Positions 44,312 to 54,206 are shown, numbered from the stretch's first letter. The stretch is 64,000 nucleotides of DNA from Lachnospiraceae bacterium (GCA_902363665.1 CABJAW010000001.1:124001-188000); one strand, 5' to 3'. Notes: generated by a model from the letters alone, not told the origin. Translations and numbers: made by a program.

Positions 44312-44482
44312 ATGGCATATGTTATTTCTGATGAGTGTGTAGCTTGCGGAACATGCGCAAGTGAATGCCCGGCAGACGCTATCTCTGAAGGAGATGGAAA
44401 ATACGTCATCGACGCTGATGTCTGTCTTGAGTGCGGTACATGTGAAGCAGCTTGCCCGACTGGCGCAATCTCTGCTGAATAA
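44312..44482 (+). CDS. 2[4Fe-4S] clostridial ferredoxin
   Basis: The protein has 56 residues, the classical size. Eight Cys occur in two CxxCxxCxxxCP sets: 9, 12, 15, 19 and 38, 41, 44, 48. The two halves are clearly duplicated (DECVACGTCASECP, DVCLECGTCEAACP). It carries electrons at low potential between enzymes such as pyruvate:ferredoxin oxidoreductase and hydrogenase. The ribosome site is AAAAGGAGG. It is one of the few plus-strand genes in this half of the window and is ended by a shared terminator. Confidence 0.95.
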   Translation: MAYVISDECVACGTCASECPADAISEGDGKYVIDADVCLECGTCEAACPTGAISAE

Positions 44483-44495
44483 TTCGTACCGGAGC

Positions 44496-44533
44496 AAAAA
44501 GGACATCCCTTTTAAAAGGGATGTCCTTTTTTT
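44496..44533. terminator. Bidirectional terminator between ferredoxin and MerR genes
   Basis: AAAAAGGACATCCC and its complement form a 13-14-bp stem with loop around TTTTAAAA; A and T runs flank it. The stop codon of the MerR gene lies in the loop. Confidence 0.92.
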
Positions 44534-45198
44534 CTGTCCCAATGCTGCCGGATGCGTTTCCACAGCCCGCCTTTTGTCTCTTCCCGCTCTGCTACCGCCT
44601 CCCGCATTGCATCTAAAATGGCATCCAGCTGAACCTCCAGTTCCTCCTGGATCAGTTCTGTCACCGCCAGCTCCAGCTTTTCATTCTGGTCTGCAACTGC
44701 CTCTCGAATAATTCGTTTGAGGATCCGTTCAAACTCAGCCATCGTCTCGCTTTCATTCGTGATTACTTCGTATTCCAGGTGATCCTCGTTTTCCTCTCTG
44801 ACTGCCTGTCCATCTTCTGCTCTGTCATATCTGTCCGTCTTCTTTTCCACGCGCTTCCAGTCTTTTTCCATACCACCAGCTTCCTGCTGATTTTCTCCTC
44901 TCTCACCATGTTCCGCTGCCCCTGTCTGCGTCAGGCTTTCCATCAGTCGATCCCGCCCGGTCCTTCCACCATCCGCCGTCCCGCCAAGCAGCAGGCGGAT
45001 CGCTTTCAGCCCGATCCCCTGTTCTTTTAATTCTTTCACCTGCCGGAACAGCCGGATATTTTCCTCCGAATAAAGACGATAGCCCTGCTTTGTCCGGCCG
45101 ACCGTGATTCCAAGCTCCTCTTCCCAGTAGCGCAGAACATGCGACTCAACACCAATGAGCCGCACTGCCTCCTGCACCTGATAACTTCGTTCTTCCAT
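44512..45198 (-). CDS. MerR-family transcription regulator
   Basis: The protein has 228 residues from ATG 45198 (GGGGAGGAGG upstream); the extra 47 basic codons of the open frame are rejected. It has a winged helix with YQVQEAVRLIGVESHVLRYWEEELGI and GYRLYSEENIRLFRQVKELKEQGIGLKAI, i.e. the MerR DNA-binding domain at about 6-75. The rest is a low-complexity acidic/basic linker and a C-terminal coiled-coil-like region (EAVADQNEKLELAVTELIQEE). No Cys-based sensor region is seen, so the signal is unknown. Clostridial proteins of this plan are often annotated only as MerR. Confidence 0.88.
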   Translation of the reverse strand: MEERSYQVQEAVRLIGVESHVLRYWEEELGITVGRTKQGYRLYSEENIRLFRQVKELKEQGIGLKAIRLLLGGTADGGRTGRDRLMESLTQTGAAEHGERGENQQEAGGMEKDWKRVEKKTDRYDRAEDGQAVREENEDHLEYEVITNESETMAEFERILKRIIREAVADQNEKLELAVTELIQEELEVQLDAILDAMREAVAEREETKGGLWKRIRQHWDRKKGHPF

Positions 45199-45424
45199 GA
45201 AGCCTCCTCCCCTTTCGCACTTCCGGCTTTTTTCAGTTTCCGGAAGTTTTGATCTCTTTCTTCGCCGTTTTTCTGCTGTTTCCCTGACACGCAGCTTCCT
45301 TTTTTCTCTCTTTTTATCAATTTTTCTGCATCTGCCCACGCTTCGCAGCAGCTCTTATACCTATCTTATGAAGCTCTCCCTCGTTTTAGAACCAGTTTCT
45401 GTTTATAAATATCCTGAAATCGCA

Positions 45425-45487
45425 CAAAAAAGTCCTCTCTGTTTCCGCTTCTTTGCAAAGTCGGCCCACAGGAGGACTTCTTTTTTA
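45425..45487 (-). terminator. Terminator downstream of dnaB
   Basis: AAGTCCTC and GAGGACTT, with A and T runs, enclose a loop containing a further CTGT/ACAG pair. It separates dnaB from the MerR gene; the rest of the 45199-45513 gap is T-rich and unremarkable. Confidence 0.8.
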
Positions 45488-45513
45488 TCTGTCTTCTTCT
45501 ATTATATATGATT

Positions 45514-46842
45514 TTACTTCTGCATATTTGCAAATTTCGTGAACGACGGCAGCCATGCAAGCTCCACCGTACCGATCGAACCATTTCTCTGCTTAGCGAT
45601 AATCACCTCCGCCACATTTTTCTTGTCTGTATCGTGATTGTAGTAGTCATCGCGGTACAAAAACATAACGACGTCGGCATCCTGCTCAATCGCACCGGAT
45701 TCTCGCAGGTCAGACAGCATCGGCCGATGATCCGGCCGCTGCTCTACAGCACGGGACAGCTGTGACAGTGCCACGACCGGAACCTGAAGTTCTCGTGCGA
45801 TCTCCTTTAAAGAACGCGAAATATCGGAAATCTCCTGCTGACGTGACTCTGCCTTTCGGCTTCCCGTCATCAGCTGCAGGTAGTCGATCATGATGATGCC
45901 AAGGTTGTGCTCCAGTTTGTACTTTCTGCACTTGCTGCGCAGATTTGCAACGGAAATACCAGGCGTATCATCAATAATCAGATTTGACTTTCCAATGATA
46001 CCGGCCGCCTCGATCAGGCTGGACCAGTCGCTGTCGCTCAAATTACCGGTACGCAGATTCTGCGCCTCAACGTGTGATTCCAGCGAGAACAGTCGGTTTA
46101 CCAGCTGCTCCTTTGACATCTCCAGACTGAAGATCGCAACAGTCTCATTGCTGTGAAATGCCATATATTCTGCGATGTTGAGCACAAATGCCGTTTTTCC
46201 CATAGACGGACGTGCCGCGATCAGGATCAGATCCGAATTCTGGAAACCGGCCGTCTTATAATCAAGATCAATAAAGCCGGTCGCATGTCCGGTAACATTT
46301 CCTTTTGTACGGCTCGCCGCCTCGATCTTGTCAAGCGCATTGAGCACGACATCCTTGATCGGTACGAAATCATCATTTGTCTTTCGCTGCAGCACCTGGA
46401 AAATTTTCTTTTCCGTATCCTCCATGATCTCATCTACGCTGTCTTTTCCGGCATAACACGCGGAGGCGATCTCCTCATTTACTTTAATGAGCCTGCGCAG
46501 CGCAGCTTTTTCCGCCACGATCTCCGCATAAGATTTTACATTGACCGAAGTCGGCACAGCAGTGATCAGCTCTCCCGCAAATTCCAGGCTGCTGATTTCC
46601 GGCGGCACATCCTTTTCCCGCAGCCGGTTCTGCAAAGTCACAAGGTCGACCGGGCTGTTCTCCGTGTACAGCTCCACCATCGCTTCAAACAGAATTCCAT
46701 ACTGTTTCTGGTAAAAATCCTCCGTCGTCAGGATCTCTGACGCGATCGTGATCGCATCGCGGTCCATCAGCATCGCACCAATGACAGACTGCTCCGCCTC
46801 AGCGCTGTGCGGCATGACCCGTTTCAGCAAGGTCTCATCCAC
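45514..46842 (-). CDS. dnaB: Replicative DNA helicase DnaB
   Basis: The protein has 442 residues. The N-terminal domain (AEQSVIGAMLMD) binds DnaG. The RecA-like domain has Walker A ARPSMGKTAFVLN, Walker B LGIIMIDYLQLM, and the RQQEISDISRSLKEIARELQVPVVALSQLSRAVE stretch. It unwinds DNA at the fork as a hexamer. Gene order gdpP-rplI-dnaB is standard in Firmicutes. The start at 46842 lies 25 bases after the rplI stop. Confidence 0.96.
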   Translation of the reverse strand: MDETLLKRVMPHSAEAEQSVIGAMLMDRDAITIASEILTTEDFYQKQYGILFEAMVELYTENSPVDLVTLQNRLREKDVPPEISSLEFAGELITAVPTSVNVKSYAEIVAEKAALRRLIKVNEEIASACYAGKDSVDEIMEDTEKKIFQVLQRKTNDDFVPIKDVVLNALDKIEAASRTKGNVTGHATGFIDLDYKTAGFQNSDLILIAARPSMGKTAFVLNIAEYMAFHSNETVAIFSLEMSKEQLVNRLFSLESHVEAQNLRTGNLSDSDWSSLIEAAGIIGKSNLIIDDTPGISVANLRSKCRKYKLEHNLGIIMIDYLQLMTGSRKAESRQQEISDISRSLKEIARELQVPVVALSQLSRAVEQRPDHRPMLSDLRESGAIEQDADVVMFLYRDDYYNHDTDKKNVAEVIIAKQRNGSIGTVELAWLPSFTKFANMQK

Positions 46843-46867
46843 GGCATTTTCCTCCCTGCACTTCCGC

Positions 46868-47314
46868 TTACGCCTCTACTACATGAACACGCATTTTAGC
46901 CGTTACTTTGGTATGAAGCTTAATGCCGATCTCTGTGTAGCCAAGTGCCTTCACCGGTGCATCCAGCAGAATCTTTTTCTTGTCGATCTCATAGCCGAGC
47001 TGCTTTTTGATCTCCTCTGCGATCTCTTTTGTGGAAACGGAACCGAACACTCTTCCGCCCTCGCCTGCCTTTACGCTGACCTTTACTTCCTTGTCTTTCA
47101 TTTCCTCTGCAAGCGCCCGTGCTGCGTCAAGATTCTCCTGCGCTACCTTCTCGGCATTTGCCTTCTGAAGCTTGAGGTCGTTCATGTTCTGACCGTTCGC
47201 CTCTTTGCCAAGCCCTTTTTTCAAAAGCATATTCCGTGCATAGCCATCGCTTACATTTACCACATCACCTTTTTTGCCAAGTGCCTTTACATCCTGTAAT
47301 AAAATAACCTTCAT
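46868..47314 (-). CDS. rplI: Ribosomal protein L9
   Basis: The protein has 148 residues. The start [30 protein letters not shown] is the L9 N-terminal domain that binds 23S rRNA. A long central helix rich in Ala, Glu and Lys follows, then the C-terminal domain with [14 protein letters not shown]. It lies 2 bases from the gdpP stop. Confidence 0.97.
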   Translation of the reverse strand: MKVILLQDVKALGKKGDVVNVSDGYARNMLLKKGLGKEANGQNMNDLKLQKANAEKVAQENLDAARALAEEMKDKEVKVSVKAGEGGRVFGSVSTKEIAEEIKKQLGYEIDKKKILLDAPVKALGYTEIGIKLHTKVTAKMRVHVVEA

Positions 47315-47316
47315 AA

Positions 47317-49383
47317 TTAAATCGCTCCTTCTTTCGTCATCTGTGTCAGTACTTCTTTTAATTTCTGCCGTGCGCCGTCCAGATCCGTACCGGTCAGCTG
47401 CGCTCCGGCGATATTCATATGCCCGCCTCCGCCAAGCCGTTCCATAATGATCTGTACATTGACTTCATCAATCGACCGCGCACTGATAAAGATCTTTCCA
47501 TTGTAATCCGTGAGTACAAACGATGCTTTTACGCCGATGATATTGAGCAGCTCGTTCGCTGCCTGCGCACCGACCACGTTTGGGCTCTCAAGTCCTTCGC
47601 TCGGGCAGACGCTGATCGCATAACAGCCCATAAATGCTTCTGCGTGGCGAACTGCCTCCGCGCGCGCCTTGTACGTCTCCATATCGTTCCGAAATGCCTT
47701 TCGCACCCGCGTCACATCCGCACCATAGCGGCGCAGGAATGCTGCCGCTTCAAACGTACGCATGCCGGTCTTCGCCACAAAATTATTCGTATCGATGATG
47801 ATTCCTGCATAAATCGTATCTGCTTCATATGGCTTTAACTTAATGCCGGCATCGTAATACTGCAGGATCTCCGAGATCATCTCACACGCTGAAGAAGCCG
47901 ACGGCTCGATGTACGACAGCGATGCATTTTCAATCTTCTCTGTCGTCTGTCTGTGATGATCAAGCACAACGATCGTCCGCGTCAGATACAGGATCTCTTC
48001 GCACTCTGTAATACTCGGCCGGTTCGTATCCACGACAACCACCACCGTATTCTGATTCGTCATCTCGATTGCCTGCTCATGTGTGATAAAGACCTTCGCG
48101 TAGGATTCGTCCTTTTCTTTAAGCATGCTCACCCAGGCGCGGATGCTGCTGTTCAGTTCGCCCAGCACAATGTACGCCGGTTTGTCCGCCTGCATCGCAG
48201 CCCGGCACACGCCAACGCAGGCTCCAAGGGAATCGATGTCGGTATTTTTGTGCCCCATCACGATCACCTGTTCACGGGCCGCGATCATTTCCCGAAGTGC
48301 CTGTGCCTTTACGCGGGCACGCACACGCGTATTTTTCTCAGAATGCTGCGTTTTCCCTCCGAAAAACGCCATCTTATCTTTGTCTTTTACAACAGTCTGA
48401 TCGCCTCCACGCGCCAGCGCCATCTCCATCGCCACGCGGGCCGCCTCAAAATTCTGTGCATATCCACCGTTATTCAGTCCGATGCCGATGCTGACGGTTG
48501 CTGCGATCGAGTTGCCGATGTTGACTGTTTTAACATCCTCAAGCACGGTAAAACGGTCATCCTCAAGCTGATCCAGCCCCTTGCGGTTCATGACAAGGAG
48601 ATATTTATCCTTTTCCAGCTTTTTGATCAGACCATCCGCCGAGCAGATGTACTTCGTAATCCGCCGATCCACCAGTGCCTCCAGCATCGAACGGCGTACA
48701 TCTTCCACACTCTCCATGACCTCGTCATAGTTGTCCACATAAAGAAGCCCTACAACTGCAGTCTGCTCATAATTTTCCTGCATATACCAGGAAAGCTCTG
48801 TCGTATCGAGAAAACTCATCGCGACCGCACAGCATTCCCCGTTCAGAAGTTCTACTGCATCGCTTCCCTGTACAACCTCTTCCAGCGAGATCCGCCGCAT
48901 TGTCACGCGGTATTTTTTTCCGTCATAATCAATATCTACGATCCGTTCTTCCTGATCCAGAGGAAAATGTGCCGAATTAATCTGCGGAAAGATCGACGTG
49001 ATATTCTTGTGATAATCCTTTTTCTTTCCGGTCAGTTCCGCAAGCCGGTCATTCATCCGCAGGATCCTTCCATCTGTCTGTACCAGACCGTACGGAATCG
49101 ACATGTCCTTTAGAAGCATGCGCTCCACGCCACTGTACTGCGCTGCAAAATCCAGCAGTTCACTCAAAACACGCGGTCGGTAATACAGATAAATCCCTGT
49201 GATCGTCACATACAAAAGGAGCGTAAATCCGCCAACAATCACTCCGGCCAGTGTATTGACATACAGTACCACTGCAGTCAAAACGAGCAGCAGCAGTACA
49301 ACGACCACGCACCAGTACCAGTGGCGCATCAGCTTGCCGCTGTACTTGAGCTGCATTTTATTTTTTATCTTGTCATTTTCCAT
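47317..49383 (-). CDS. gdpP: Cyclic-di-AMP phosphodiesterase GdpP
   Basis: The protein has 688 residues from ATG 49383 with AGGAAGG upstream. Two membrane helices lie at about 20-60. They are followed by a degenerate PAS domain, a degenerate GGDEF domain, and the DHH/DHHA1 phosphodiesterase: [14 protein letters not shown] (metal-binding Asp), [16 protein letters not shown] and [12 protein letters not shown]. GdpP hydrolyses c-di-AMP to pApA. c-di-AMP controls potassium uptake, for example through KtrA/KtrB, which this window also contains. The gene begins the rplI-dnaB operon. Confidence 0.93.
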   Translation of the reverse strand: MENDKIKNKMQLKYSGKLMRHWYWCVVVVLLLLVLTAVVLYVNTLAGVIVGGFTLLLYVTITGIYLYYRPRVLSELLDFAAQYSGVERMLLKDMSIPYGLVQTDGRILRMNDRLAELTGKKKDYHKNITSIFPQINSAHFPLDQEERIVDIDYDGKKYRVTMRRISLEEVVQGSDAVELLNGECCAVAMSFLDTTELSWYMQENYEQTAVVGLLYVDNYDEVMESVEDVRRSMLEALVDRRITKYICSADGLIKKLEKDKYLLVMNRKGLDQLEDDRFTVLEDVKTVNIGNSIAATVSIGIGLNNGGYAQNFEAARVAMEMALARGGDQTVVKDKDKMAFFGGKTQHSEKNTRVRARVKAQALREMIAAREQVIVMGHKNTDIDSLGACVGVCRAAMQADKPAYIVLGELNSSIRAWVSMLKEKDESYAKVFITHEQAIEMTNQNTVVVVVDTNRPSITECEEILYLTRTIVVLDHHRQTTEKIENASLSYIEPSASSACEMISEILQYYDAGIKLKPYEADTIYAGIIIDTNNFVAKTGMRTFEAAAFLRRYGADVTRVRKAFRNDMETYKARAEAVRHAEAFMGCYAISVCPSEGLESPNVVGAQAANELLNIIGVKASFVLTDYNGKIFISARSIDEVNVQIIMERLGGGGHMNIAGAQLTGTDLDGARQKLKEVLTQMTKEGAI

Positions 49384-49662
49384 CGCTTCTGCCTTCCTGC
49401 CGGTAAATGATGTGCTTATCTCACCGTATTTTCCCGGCCTTTTCAACTGCCCTTTCTTCTGAAGTGTAACGAACTTTATTTTGTGCCTTTCTTTCTCATA
49501 ACCTGTTTCTTTGCTGCCGTCCATTTTACCATATCCGGATGAAGATGGGAAGTATTTTTCTGAGCGCTTTCATCCGAACCACTGTCAAATCAATCTTCTC
49601 CAGCGCAGCCGCAGCTGTCAGATCCGGATTCACTGCTTTTCCAAAGTGTGTCTGAAAATGCT

Positions 49663-50415
49663 CTAAGCTTCAATCATATTACGGATTTTCTGCATTTCCT
49701 CATCGATCGCAGTGATCGAATCTGCGCAGATGCGAAGTTTTTCCATGATCTCTTCCTCGTTTGTCACATTTTTCTTGTAGCGCAGCTTATGATCGACACT
49801 TGCCCAGAAATCCATCGCGATCGTCCGAAACTGCACTTCTACCTTCACAAACGTTTTCCCTTCCTTCAAAAATACCGGGATCTCCAGAATCTGATGCAAA
49901 CTGCGGTAGCCGTTCGGTTTCGGATTTTTGATATAATCCTTCGTGCGCAGCAGCTGAATGTCGTCCTGGTGCACCAGAAGATCGGAAAGTGCGTAAATAT
50001 CCTCCTGAAATGCACAGATAACCCGGAGTCCGGCCACATCGAACAGATTCTCTTCAATCTGCTGTTCCAGCACCTCTTCATTAATCGGCAATCCCTTTCG
50101 ACGCAGCTTTTCCATGATACTCACCGGACTTTTCAGTCTGCTCTTGATCGACTCAAACGGATTGCGGTCGTACTGAAGCGAAAATTCTGTGTTGAGCACT
50201 TTGAGCTTCGTCTCCACCTCCATGATCGCACACCGATATTTATTCATCATTTCCATATATCGCTTTCCGGTCTCCAGCATATTGATATACATGCCGTATT
50301 CGTCCAGATTTTTTGTCTCGTTTTCCACTTTTTCCTCCGTTCCGGGAATCCCTGGGATACGGTACTTTCCTGGTTTTCGTATTCTTTTTTCGTCTTTCTT
50401 CCATTTTTCTCCCAT
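49663..50415 (-). CDS. Small (p)ppGpp synthetase (RelA/SpoT-type domain)
   Basis: The protein has 250 residues, the size of short alarmone synthetases; no hydrolase, TGS or ACT domain is present. The synthetase core shows FDVAGLRVICAFQEDIY, KDYIKNPKPNGYRSLH (substrate-binding G-loop region) and FVKVEVQFRTIAMDFWAS. It transfers pyrophosphate from ATP to GDP or GTP. The N-terminal 50 residues are basic and charged, and the C-terminus is a short helix. A full 138-bp dispersed element ends 15 bases before the ATG, so it forms most of the leader. Confidence 0.9.
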   Translation of the reverse strand: MGEKWKKDEKRIRKPGKYRIPGIPGTEEKVENETKNLDEYGMYINMLETGKRYMEMMNKYRCAIMEVETKLKVLNTEFSLQYDRNPFESIKSRLKSPVSIMEKLRRKGLPINEEVLEQQIEENLFDVAGLRVICAFQEDIYALSDLLVHQDDIQLLRTKDYIKNPKPNGYRSLHQILEIPVFLKEGKTFVKVEVQFRTIAMDFWASVDHKLRYKKNVTNEEEIMEKLRICADSITAIDEEMQKIRNMIEA

Positions 50416-50430
50416 ATCCCTTTTATTTGT

Positions 50431-50568
50431 AACTGTTCAGAGCCAGGCAAAATTTCATAAAACAGGCGGAAAATGCTTGCATTTTTAAGCCTGTTTTTGA
50501 AATTTTATTTGGCGGATACGCCACACCGACGAAATTCGTAGCATTTTGGAGGTTGGCTCTGAACAATT
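50431..50568 (+). repeat. 138-bp dispersed structured element, copy B
   Basis: It has the same length as copy A and 4 mismatches to it. The ends AACTGTTCAGAG and CTCTGAACAATT pair, extended to 15 bp by CCA/TGG. A -10-like TAAAAT (50575-50580, minus strand) would start RNA at the right edge of the element, which is 16 bases from the synthetase start codon at its left edge. One hairpin (AAATTC/GCATTT) has a mismatch compared with copy A. Confidence 0.88.
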
Positions 50569-50676
50569 ACTTTTATTTTACCATAAACTCAATCTGTTTT
50601 CCTCTGATTTTTTCATTCTATTTGTGAAATTCTTCTAAACTTCTTATTATTTCACACAGTTCAAAACGAATAAATG

Positions 50677-50713
50677 AAAAGCGCAGGCTCCGTTCTGGAA
50701 CACCTGCGCTTTT
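50677..50713 (-). terminator. Terminator of the sugar-importer operon
   Basis: AAAAGCGCAGG and CCTGCGCTTTT form an 11-bp stem with a 15-base loop and terminal T residues, 49 bases past the stop of the binding-protein gene. Confidence 0.85.
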
Positions 50714-50761
50714 CCCTGTTTCAATTTTCTTTCTTATTTTTCTGCCGGCTTTCGACTCTGT

Positions 50762-52033
50762 TTATTCTGCTCCGTCGATTGCTGCCCACTGTTCTTCGAT
50801 TGCTGCGCAGGTTGCGTCTTTATCTGCGCTTCCAGTGATATAGGACTGGATCAGCTCACCAAATACCTGATGCCAGCTGTCAGTCGAGTAGCAGATACCA
50901 AGTGCGGCACTACCTTCCGATGCTTCCAGCTCGCTGCCCTGCTTGATGATTTCGAAGCTGCTCTCTCCCTCAGTCTGTACCGGCGGAACTACGCCAGCTA
51001 CATCTGTAAACCAGTTGATGCCGTAATCAGAAGTATACCACCAGTTCACGAAATCAAGCGTTGCCTGAAGTGCTTCTGACTCATTGTATACATGGAGTGC
51101 CTGGTCAGAACCGGAAATGATCTTGCACTGATCCGCCTTGTCACTTACCGGATAGCCATTGAAACCAATCTGAAGATTCGGATCGATCGCAAGGGAATCT
51201 GCCTCGATCCATGCGCCCTGTCCAAGTACCATTGCTGCCTCTCCGCTTCCGAATGCTGCCAGCTCATTCTCAAGTGCGGTCTCAAGCGGCTTGTCATCGC
51301 CGTACTGAACTGCAAGATCAATAAAGTCAAAGAAATTATTGTAAAGTGCCGGATAATCCGCAACCTTTGCCTCACCCTTTTCAAAAGATGCTACGAGATC
51401 GGATACCTCAACACCTGCATCACCAGCAGCTGCTGCCAGGAAATGCTGCCATACATGTTTGAATACCCACCACTCACTGAATCCTGTTGTAAACGGCTTG
51501 TAGCCTGCCTCAGAAATCTTCTCGCATGCTGCTTTCAGCTCTTCTGTCGTCTTTGGGAACTCTGTGATGCCGCACTCTTCAAAGATTGCCTTATTGTATA
51601 CGATTCCAAAATAGTTGCCCTTGATTGCAAGGCCGTAAACACCACTGCCGTCTTCCGGAGATTTCATTGCGGCTGCAACGGACGGAAGCATCGTCTCGGT
51701 CAGAGGCTGTCCGGTCAGATCATACGACCACTCTTTGTATACATCGATCTCTTTTCCTGATGTCGATGAGAAAATATCCGGAACCTCGCCTGAATTGAGC
51801 TTTGCTTTCAGCAGCGTCGGATAATCGTTCTGCGTCGTCTCGTAGTTGATCGTAACGTCCGGAGCTACCTCTTTGTATGCCTCGATCAGTTCATTGATCG
51901 CATCCGCATACTCCGGCTGGCTGATAAACATATAGATCTCGTTCTCGTCTGCCAGTGCTGCCGTTCCCATCGTTCCGAATGCGCTTGCTGCCACTGCTGC
52001 TCCAAGTACCAGGCTCAGTAATCTTCTTTTCAT
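50762..52033 (-). CDS. Carbohydrate ABC transporter binding protein (SBP family 1)
   Basis: The protein has 423 residues from ATG 52033 (AAAGGAGG upstream). The signal peptide ends near ALA (residue 28) and has no lipobox Cys. The mature protein has the family 1 pattern: EAYKEVAPDVTINYETTQNDYPT, FPKTTEELKAACEKI, and GQGAWIEADSLAIDPN for the hinge region. It would deliver a mono- or oligosaccharide to the two permeases encoded upstream. No ATPase gene is nearby; such systems often share MsmK/MalK-type ATPases encoded elsewhere. It is the last gene of its operon. Confidence 0.9.
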   Translation of the reverse strand: MKRRLLSLVLGAAVAASAFGTMGTAALADENEIYMFISQPEYADAINELIEAYKEVAPDVTINYETTQNDYPTLLKAKLNSGEVPDIFSSTSGKEIDVYKEWSYDLTGQPLTETMLPSVAAAMKSPEDGSGVYGLAIKGNYFGIVYNKAIFEECGITEFPKTTEELKAACEKISEAGYKPFTTGFSEWWVFKHVWQHFLAAAAGDAGVEVSDLVASFEKGEAKVADYPALYNNFFDFIDLAVQYGDDKPLETALENELAAFGSGEAAMVLGQGAWIEADSLAIDPNLQIGFNGYPVSDKADQCKIISGSDQALHVYNESEALQATLDFVNWWYTSDYGINWFTDVAGVVPPVQTEGESSFEIIKQGSELEASEGSAALGICYSTDSWHQVFGELIQSYITGSADKDATCAAIEEQWAAIDGAE

Positions 52034-52192
52034 GTTTTTTCCTCCTTTTAATTACATGATATAAGTTTTCGCTTTATTTCAGCAGTATGGATACTGCCTT
52101 AGTTCCTTTTCTCCTGTAGCGTTTTCCTGATAATTCAGTTTTCTGCTCCAGTTCATTTTTGTTTCGAACCTTATTCAGCCGCTGTTCACTGA

Positions 52193-52257
52193 GCAAGTCC
52201 CTCCCCACTGCTTATTGCGCTTATTACTTCTCGCAATTGAAGCAGGGGACTTGCCTG
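52193..52257 (-). other. Imperfect hairpin between permease and binding-protein genes
   Basis: The arms GCAAGTCCC and GGGGACTTGC, continuing with CTGCTT/AAGCAG after an insertion, enclose a second pair ATTGCG/CGCAAT. It sits right after the permease stop. The remaining bases up to 52033 show nothing. Confidence 0.5.
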
Positions 52258-52271
52258 ACTCGGTTAAATCA

Positions 52272-53114
52272 TCATCCCTTCACCGCTCCTGCCACAACAC
52301 CCTCCACAATGTATTTCTGCAGCAGGACGAAAATGATGATGGACGGCGTAACTGCCAGCACCATAGCGGTCATCGCGTAATGCCATTTCGTATTCATCTG
52401 CCCGATAAAAGTATACGCCGCAAGCACGAGCGTCTTTGTCTTATTGCTGCTGTTAACCATCAGAAGCGGAAGCAGGAAGTCGTTCCAGATCCACATGATA
52501 TCAAGCACAATGACTGTCACCGTCACGGACTTGAGCAGAGGGAAAATGACCGATATGAACGTGCGTGTCGTGGATGCCCCGTCAATCTTTGCGCTCTCAT
52601 CCAGCTCTCGCGGGATCGTCTTCATGAAGTTGTAAAAAATGAAGGTCGCCATCGGGATCCCGAACCCCCAGTACTGAACGCCGAGTCCCAGTCTGCTGCC
52701 GGAAAGATGAATCACATTCATTGCCTTAAGCAGCGTGATCATGATCGTCTGAAACGGAATCAGCATCGGTGTGATGATGAGAAAATGTGCCAGCTTCGTG
52801 TACTTCGATCTTCTGCGGTCGAGCATGTAGGCCGCCGCCGAGCTGAACACCACGATGCCAGCGATACCGGTCACGGTAATCAGCACGTTGTTCCCGAACA
52901 GACGGAAATAATCGATCTTATTGATTACATACGTATAATTTTCCAGCTCCGCGTGGGACGGAAGCGCGATCGCATCCTTTACAATCTCTCCGAATGGTTT
53001 AAAGGAATTCATATACATCAGGTAGACCGGATAAATATAAACCAGCGCCACCAGCAAAAGTACGATCAGAAAAATGATGTGTTTTATCCGTTTTTTGGTT
53101 TTGTGTCCCGTCAT
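52272..53114 (-). CDS. Carbohydrate ABC transporter permease, MalG/AraQ type
   Basis: The protein has 280 residues with about six membrane helices. The conserved cytoplasmic loop ESAKIDGASTTRTFISVIFPLLK (EAA motif) contacts the ATPase. The C-terminal GAVKG end is typical of MalG-like permeases. The start overlaps the stop of the partner permease gene as ATGA. It forms a heterodimer with that partner. The ribosome site GGGAGG lies in the end of the upstream gene. Confidence 0.93.
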   Translation of the reverse strand: MTGHKTKKRIKHIIFLIVLLLVALVYIYPVYLMYMNSFKPFGEIVKDAIALPSHAELENYTYVINKIDYFRLFGNNVLITVTGIAGIVVFSSAAAYMLDRRRSKYTKLAHFLIITPMLIPFQTIMITLLKAMNVIHLSGSRLGLGVQYWGFGIPMATFIFYNFMKTIPRELDESAKIDGASTTRTFISVIFPLLKSVTVTVIVLDIMWIWNDFLLPLLMVNSSNKTKTLVLAAYTFIGQMNTKWHYAMTAMVLAVTPSIIIFVLLQKYIVEGVVAGAVKG

Positions 53115-53995
53115 AACTCTACCTCCCTGCTGCTGAACAGCTTCAGCACGAACTGTGTCACGACAAGCACTACCAGGAAGTAAATGATCGATTCTGCAGA
53201 ACCGAGTCCGTAATGGTTATTCTGGAATGCTTCCTTATAAATCTGAAGCGTCACACTGTAAGTCGATGCTCCCGGCCCGCCTTTTGTCAGCGCAAGAATG
53301 ATATCAAATACCTTCAGTCCGTTGGTCAGCGACATAAACACGCAGGTCGTGATCGATGGTCCAAGCAGCGGAAGTGTCACCTTAAAGAATCGCTGACGGT
53401 TCGATGCGCCATCTACGACTGCCGCCTCCAGCACATCCGTCGGAAGTGCCTGCAGACCTGCGATATACAAAACAATGTAAAATCCCAGTGACTGCCAGAT
53501 GCCGACCATGACAACGGAAAAAAATGCAATCTTCGGATCGCCGAGCCAGCTTAAATTCCATACGCCCCAGCCCGTGATATCGTACAGCTTCGCAAATCCC
53601 TGTGTAAAAATGAATTTCCAGATAAAGCCGACGATCGTCATGCTCATGATATACGGGATAAAAAATACGCCGCGGAGCACATTTGCAATCTTCAGCTTTT
53701 TCGTCAGACATACCGCGAGCGCCAGCGCAAATACATTGGAAAATACCATAAACAATACAGTGTATTTTCCGGTAAAAAGCAATGCATCCTTAAACTCGCT
53801 GCTCTCCAGAAAAATCGTCCTGAAGTTTTCCAGTCCGATGAATTCTGCGTCCTTTGCGATACCGTTCCATTTTGTCAGGGAATAATAACCGCTCATGACA
53901 AACGGAATGTACATCATTATCGTGACCAGAACGATTGCCGGAAGTGTATAGATCACGGTTTCCAGCGCTTCTTTTCTCTTTCGCTTTGATTTCAC
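53111..53995 (-). CDS. Carbohydrate ABC transporter permease, MalF/UgpA type
   Basis: I choose the GTG at 53995 (GGGAGAGGG upstream), giving 294 residues, the family norm; the longer open frame adds an implausible, membrane-free basic start. The EAA loop reads LEAAVVDGASNRQRFFKVTLPLLGP, and the later GGPGASTYSVTLQIYKEAF segment is typical of UgpA-like permeases. Six membrane helices are predicted. It is the first gene of the sugar operon, which faces the divergent kinase gene. Promoter: see 54116-54121. Confidence 0.9.
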   Translation of the reverse strand: MKSKRKRKEALETVIYTLPAIVLVTIMMYIPFVMSGYYSLTKWNGIAKDAEFIGLENFRTIFLESSEFKDALLFTGKYTVLFMVFSNVFALALAVCLTKKLKIANVLRGVFFIPYIMSMTIVGFIWKFIFTQGFAKLYDITGWGVWNLSWLGDPKIAFFSVVMVGIWQSLGFYIVLYIAGLQALPTDVLEAAVVDGASNRQRFFKVTLPLLGPSITTCVFMSLTNGLKVFDIILALTKGGPGASTYSVTLQIYKEAFQNNHYGLGSAESIIYFLVVLVVTQFVLKLFSSREVEL

Positions 53996-54115
53996 ACTGC
54001 CCTCTCCCTTCTGTTCCCTGCCCGTCTTCTGTACATGCGTGTCTGTGCAGAGCGTCGCATCAGATCTGCTGCCTTGCATGTCATGTCTATTTCGCATGTA
54101 ATTCTGTATGTTTTT

Positions 54116-54121
54116 ATTATA
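54116..54121 (-). promoter_or_regulatory. -10 box of the sugar-importer operon
   Basis: TATAAT on the minus strand, 120 bases before the permease start. A good -35 box is not visible, which suggests activator dependence. Confidence 0.5.
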
Positions 54122-54206
54122 TCTTCCGTCTCTTTTTATTAAAATGGAATTTTGTGAACGAAGAACAGGAAAATAATGAACAAAACTTTTATTTTATATA
54201 CCCATC

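Noticed and set aside
47953..49113. Plus-strand open frame of 386 codons opposite gdpP
   Set aside because: His/Arg/Ile-rich shadow of a clearly real gene, no start signal.
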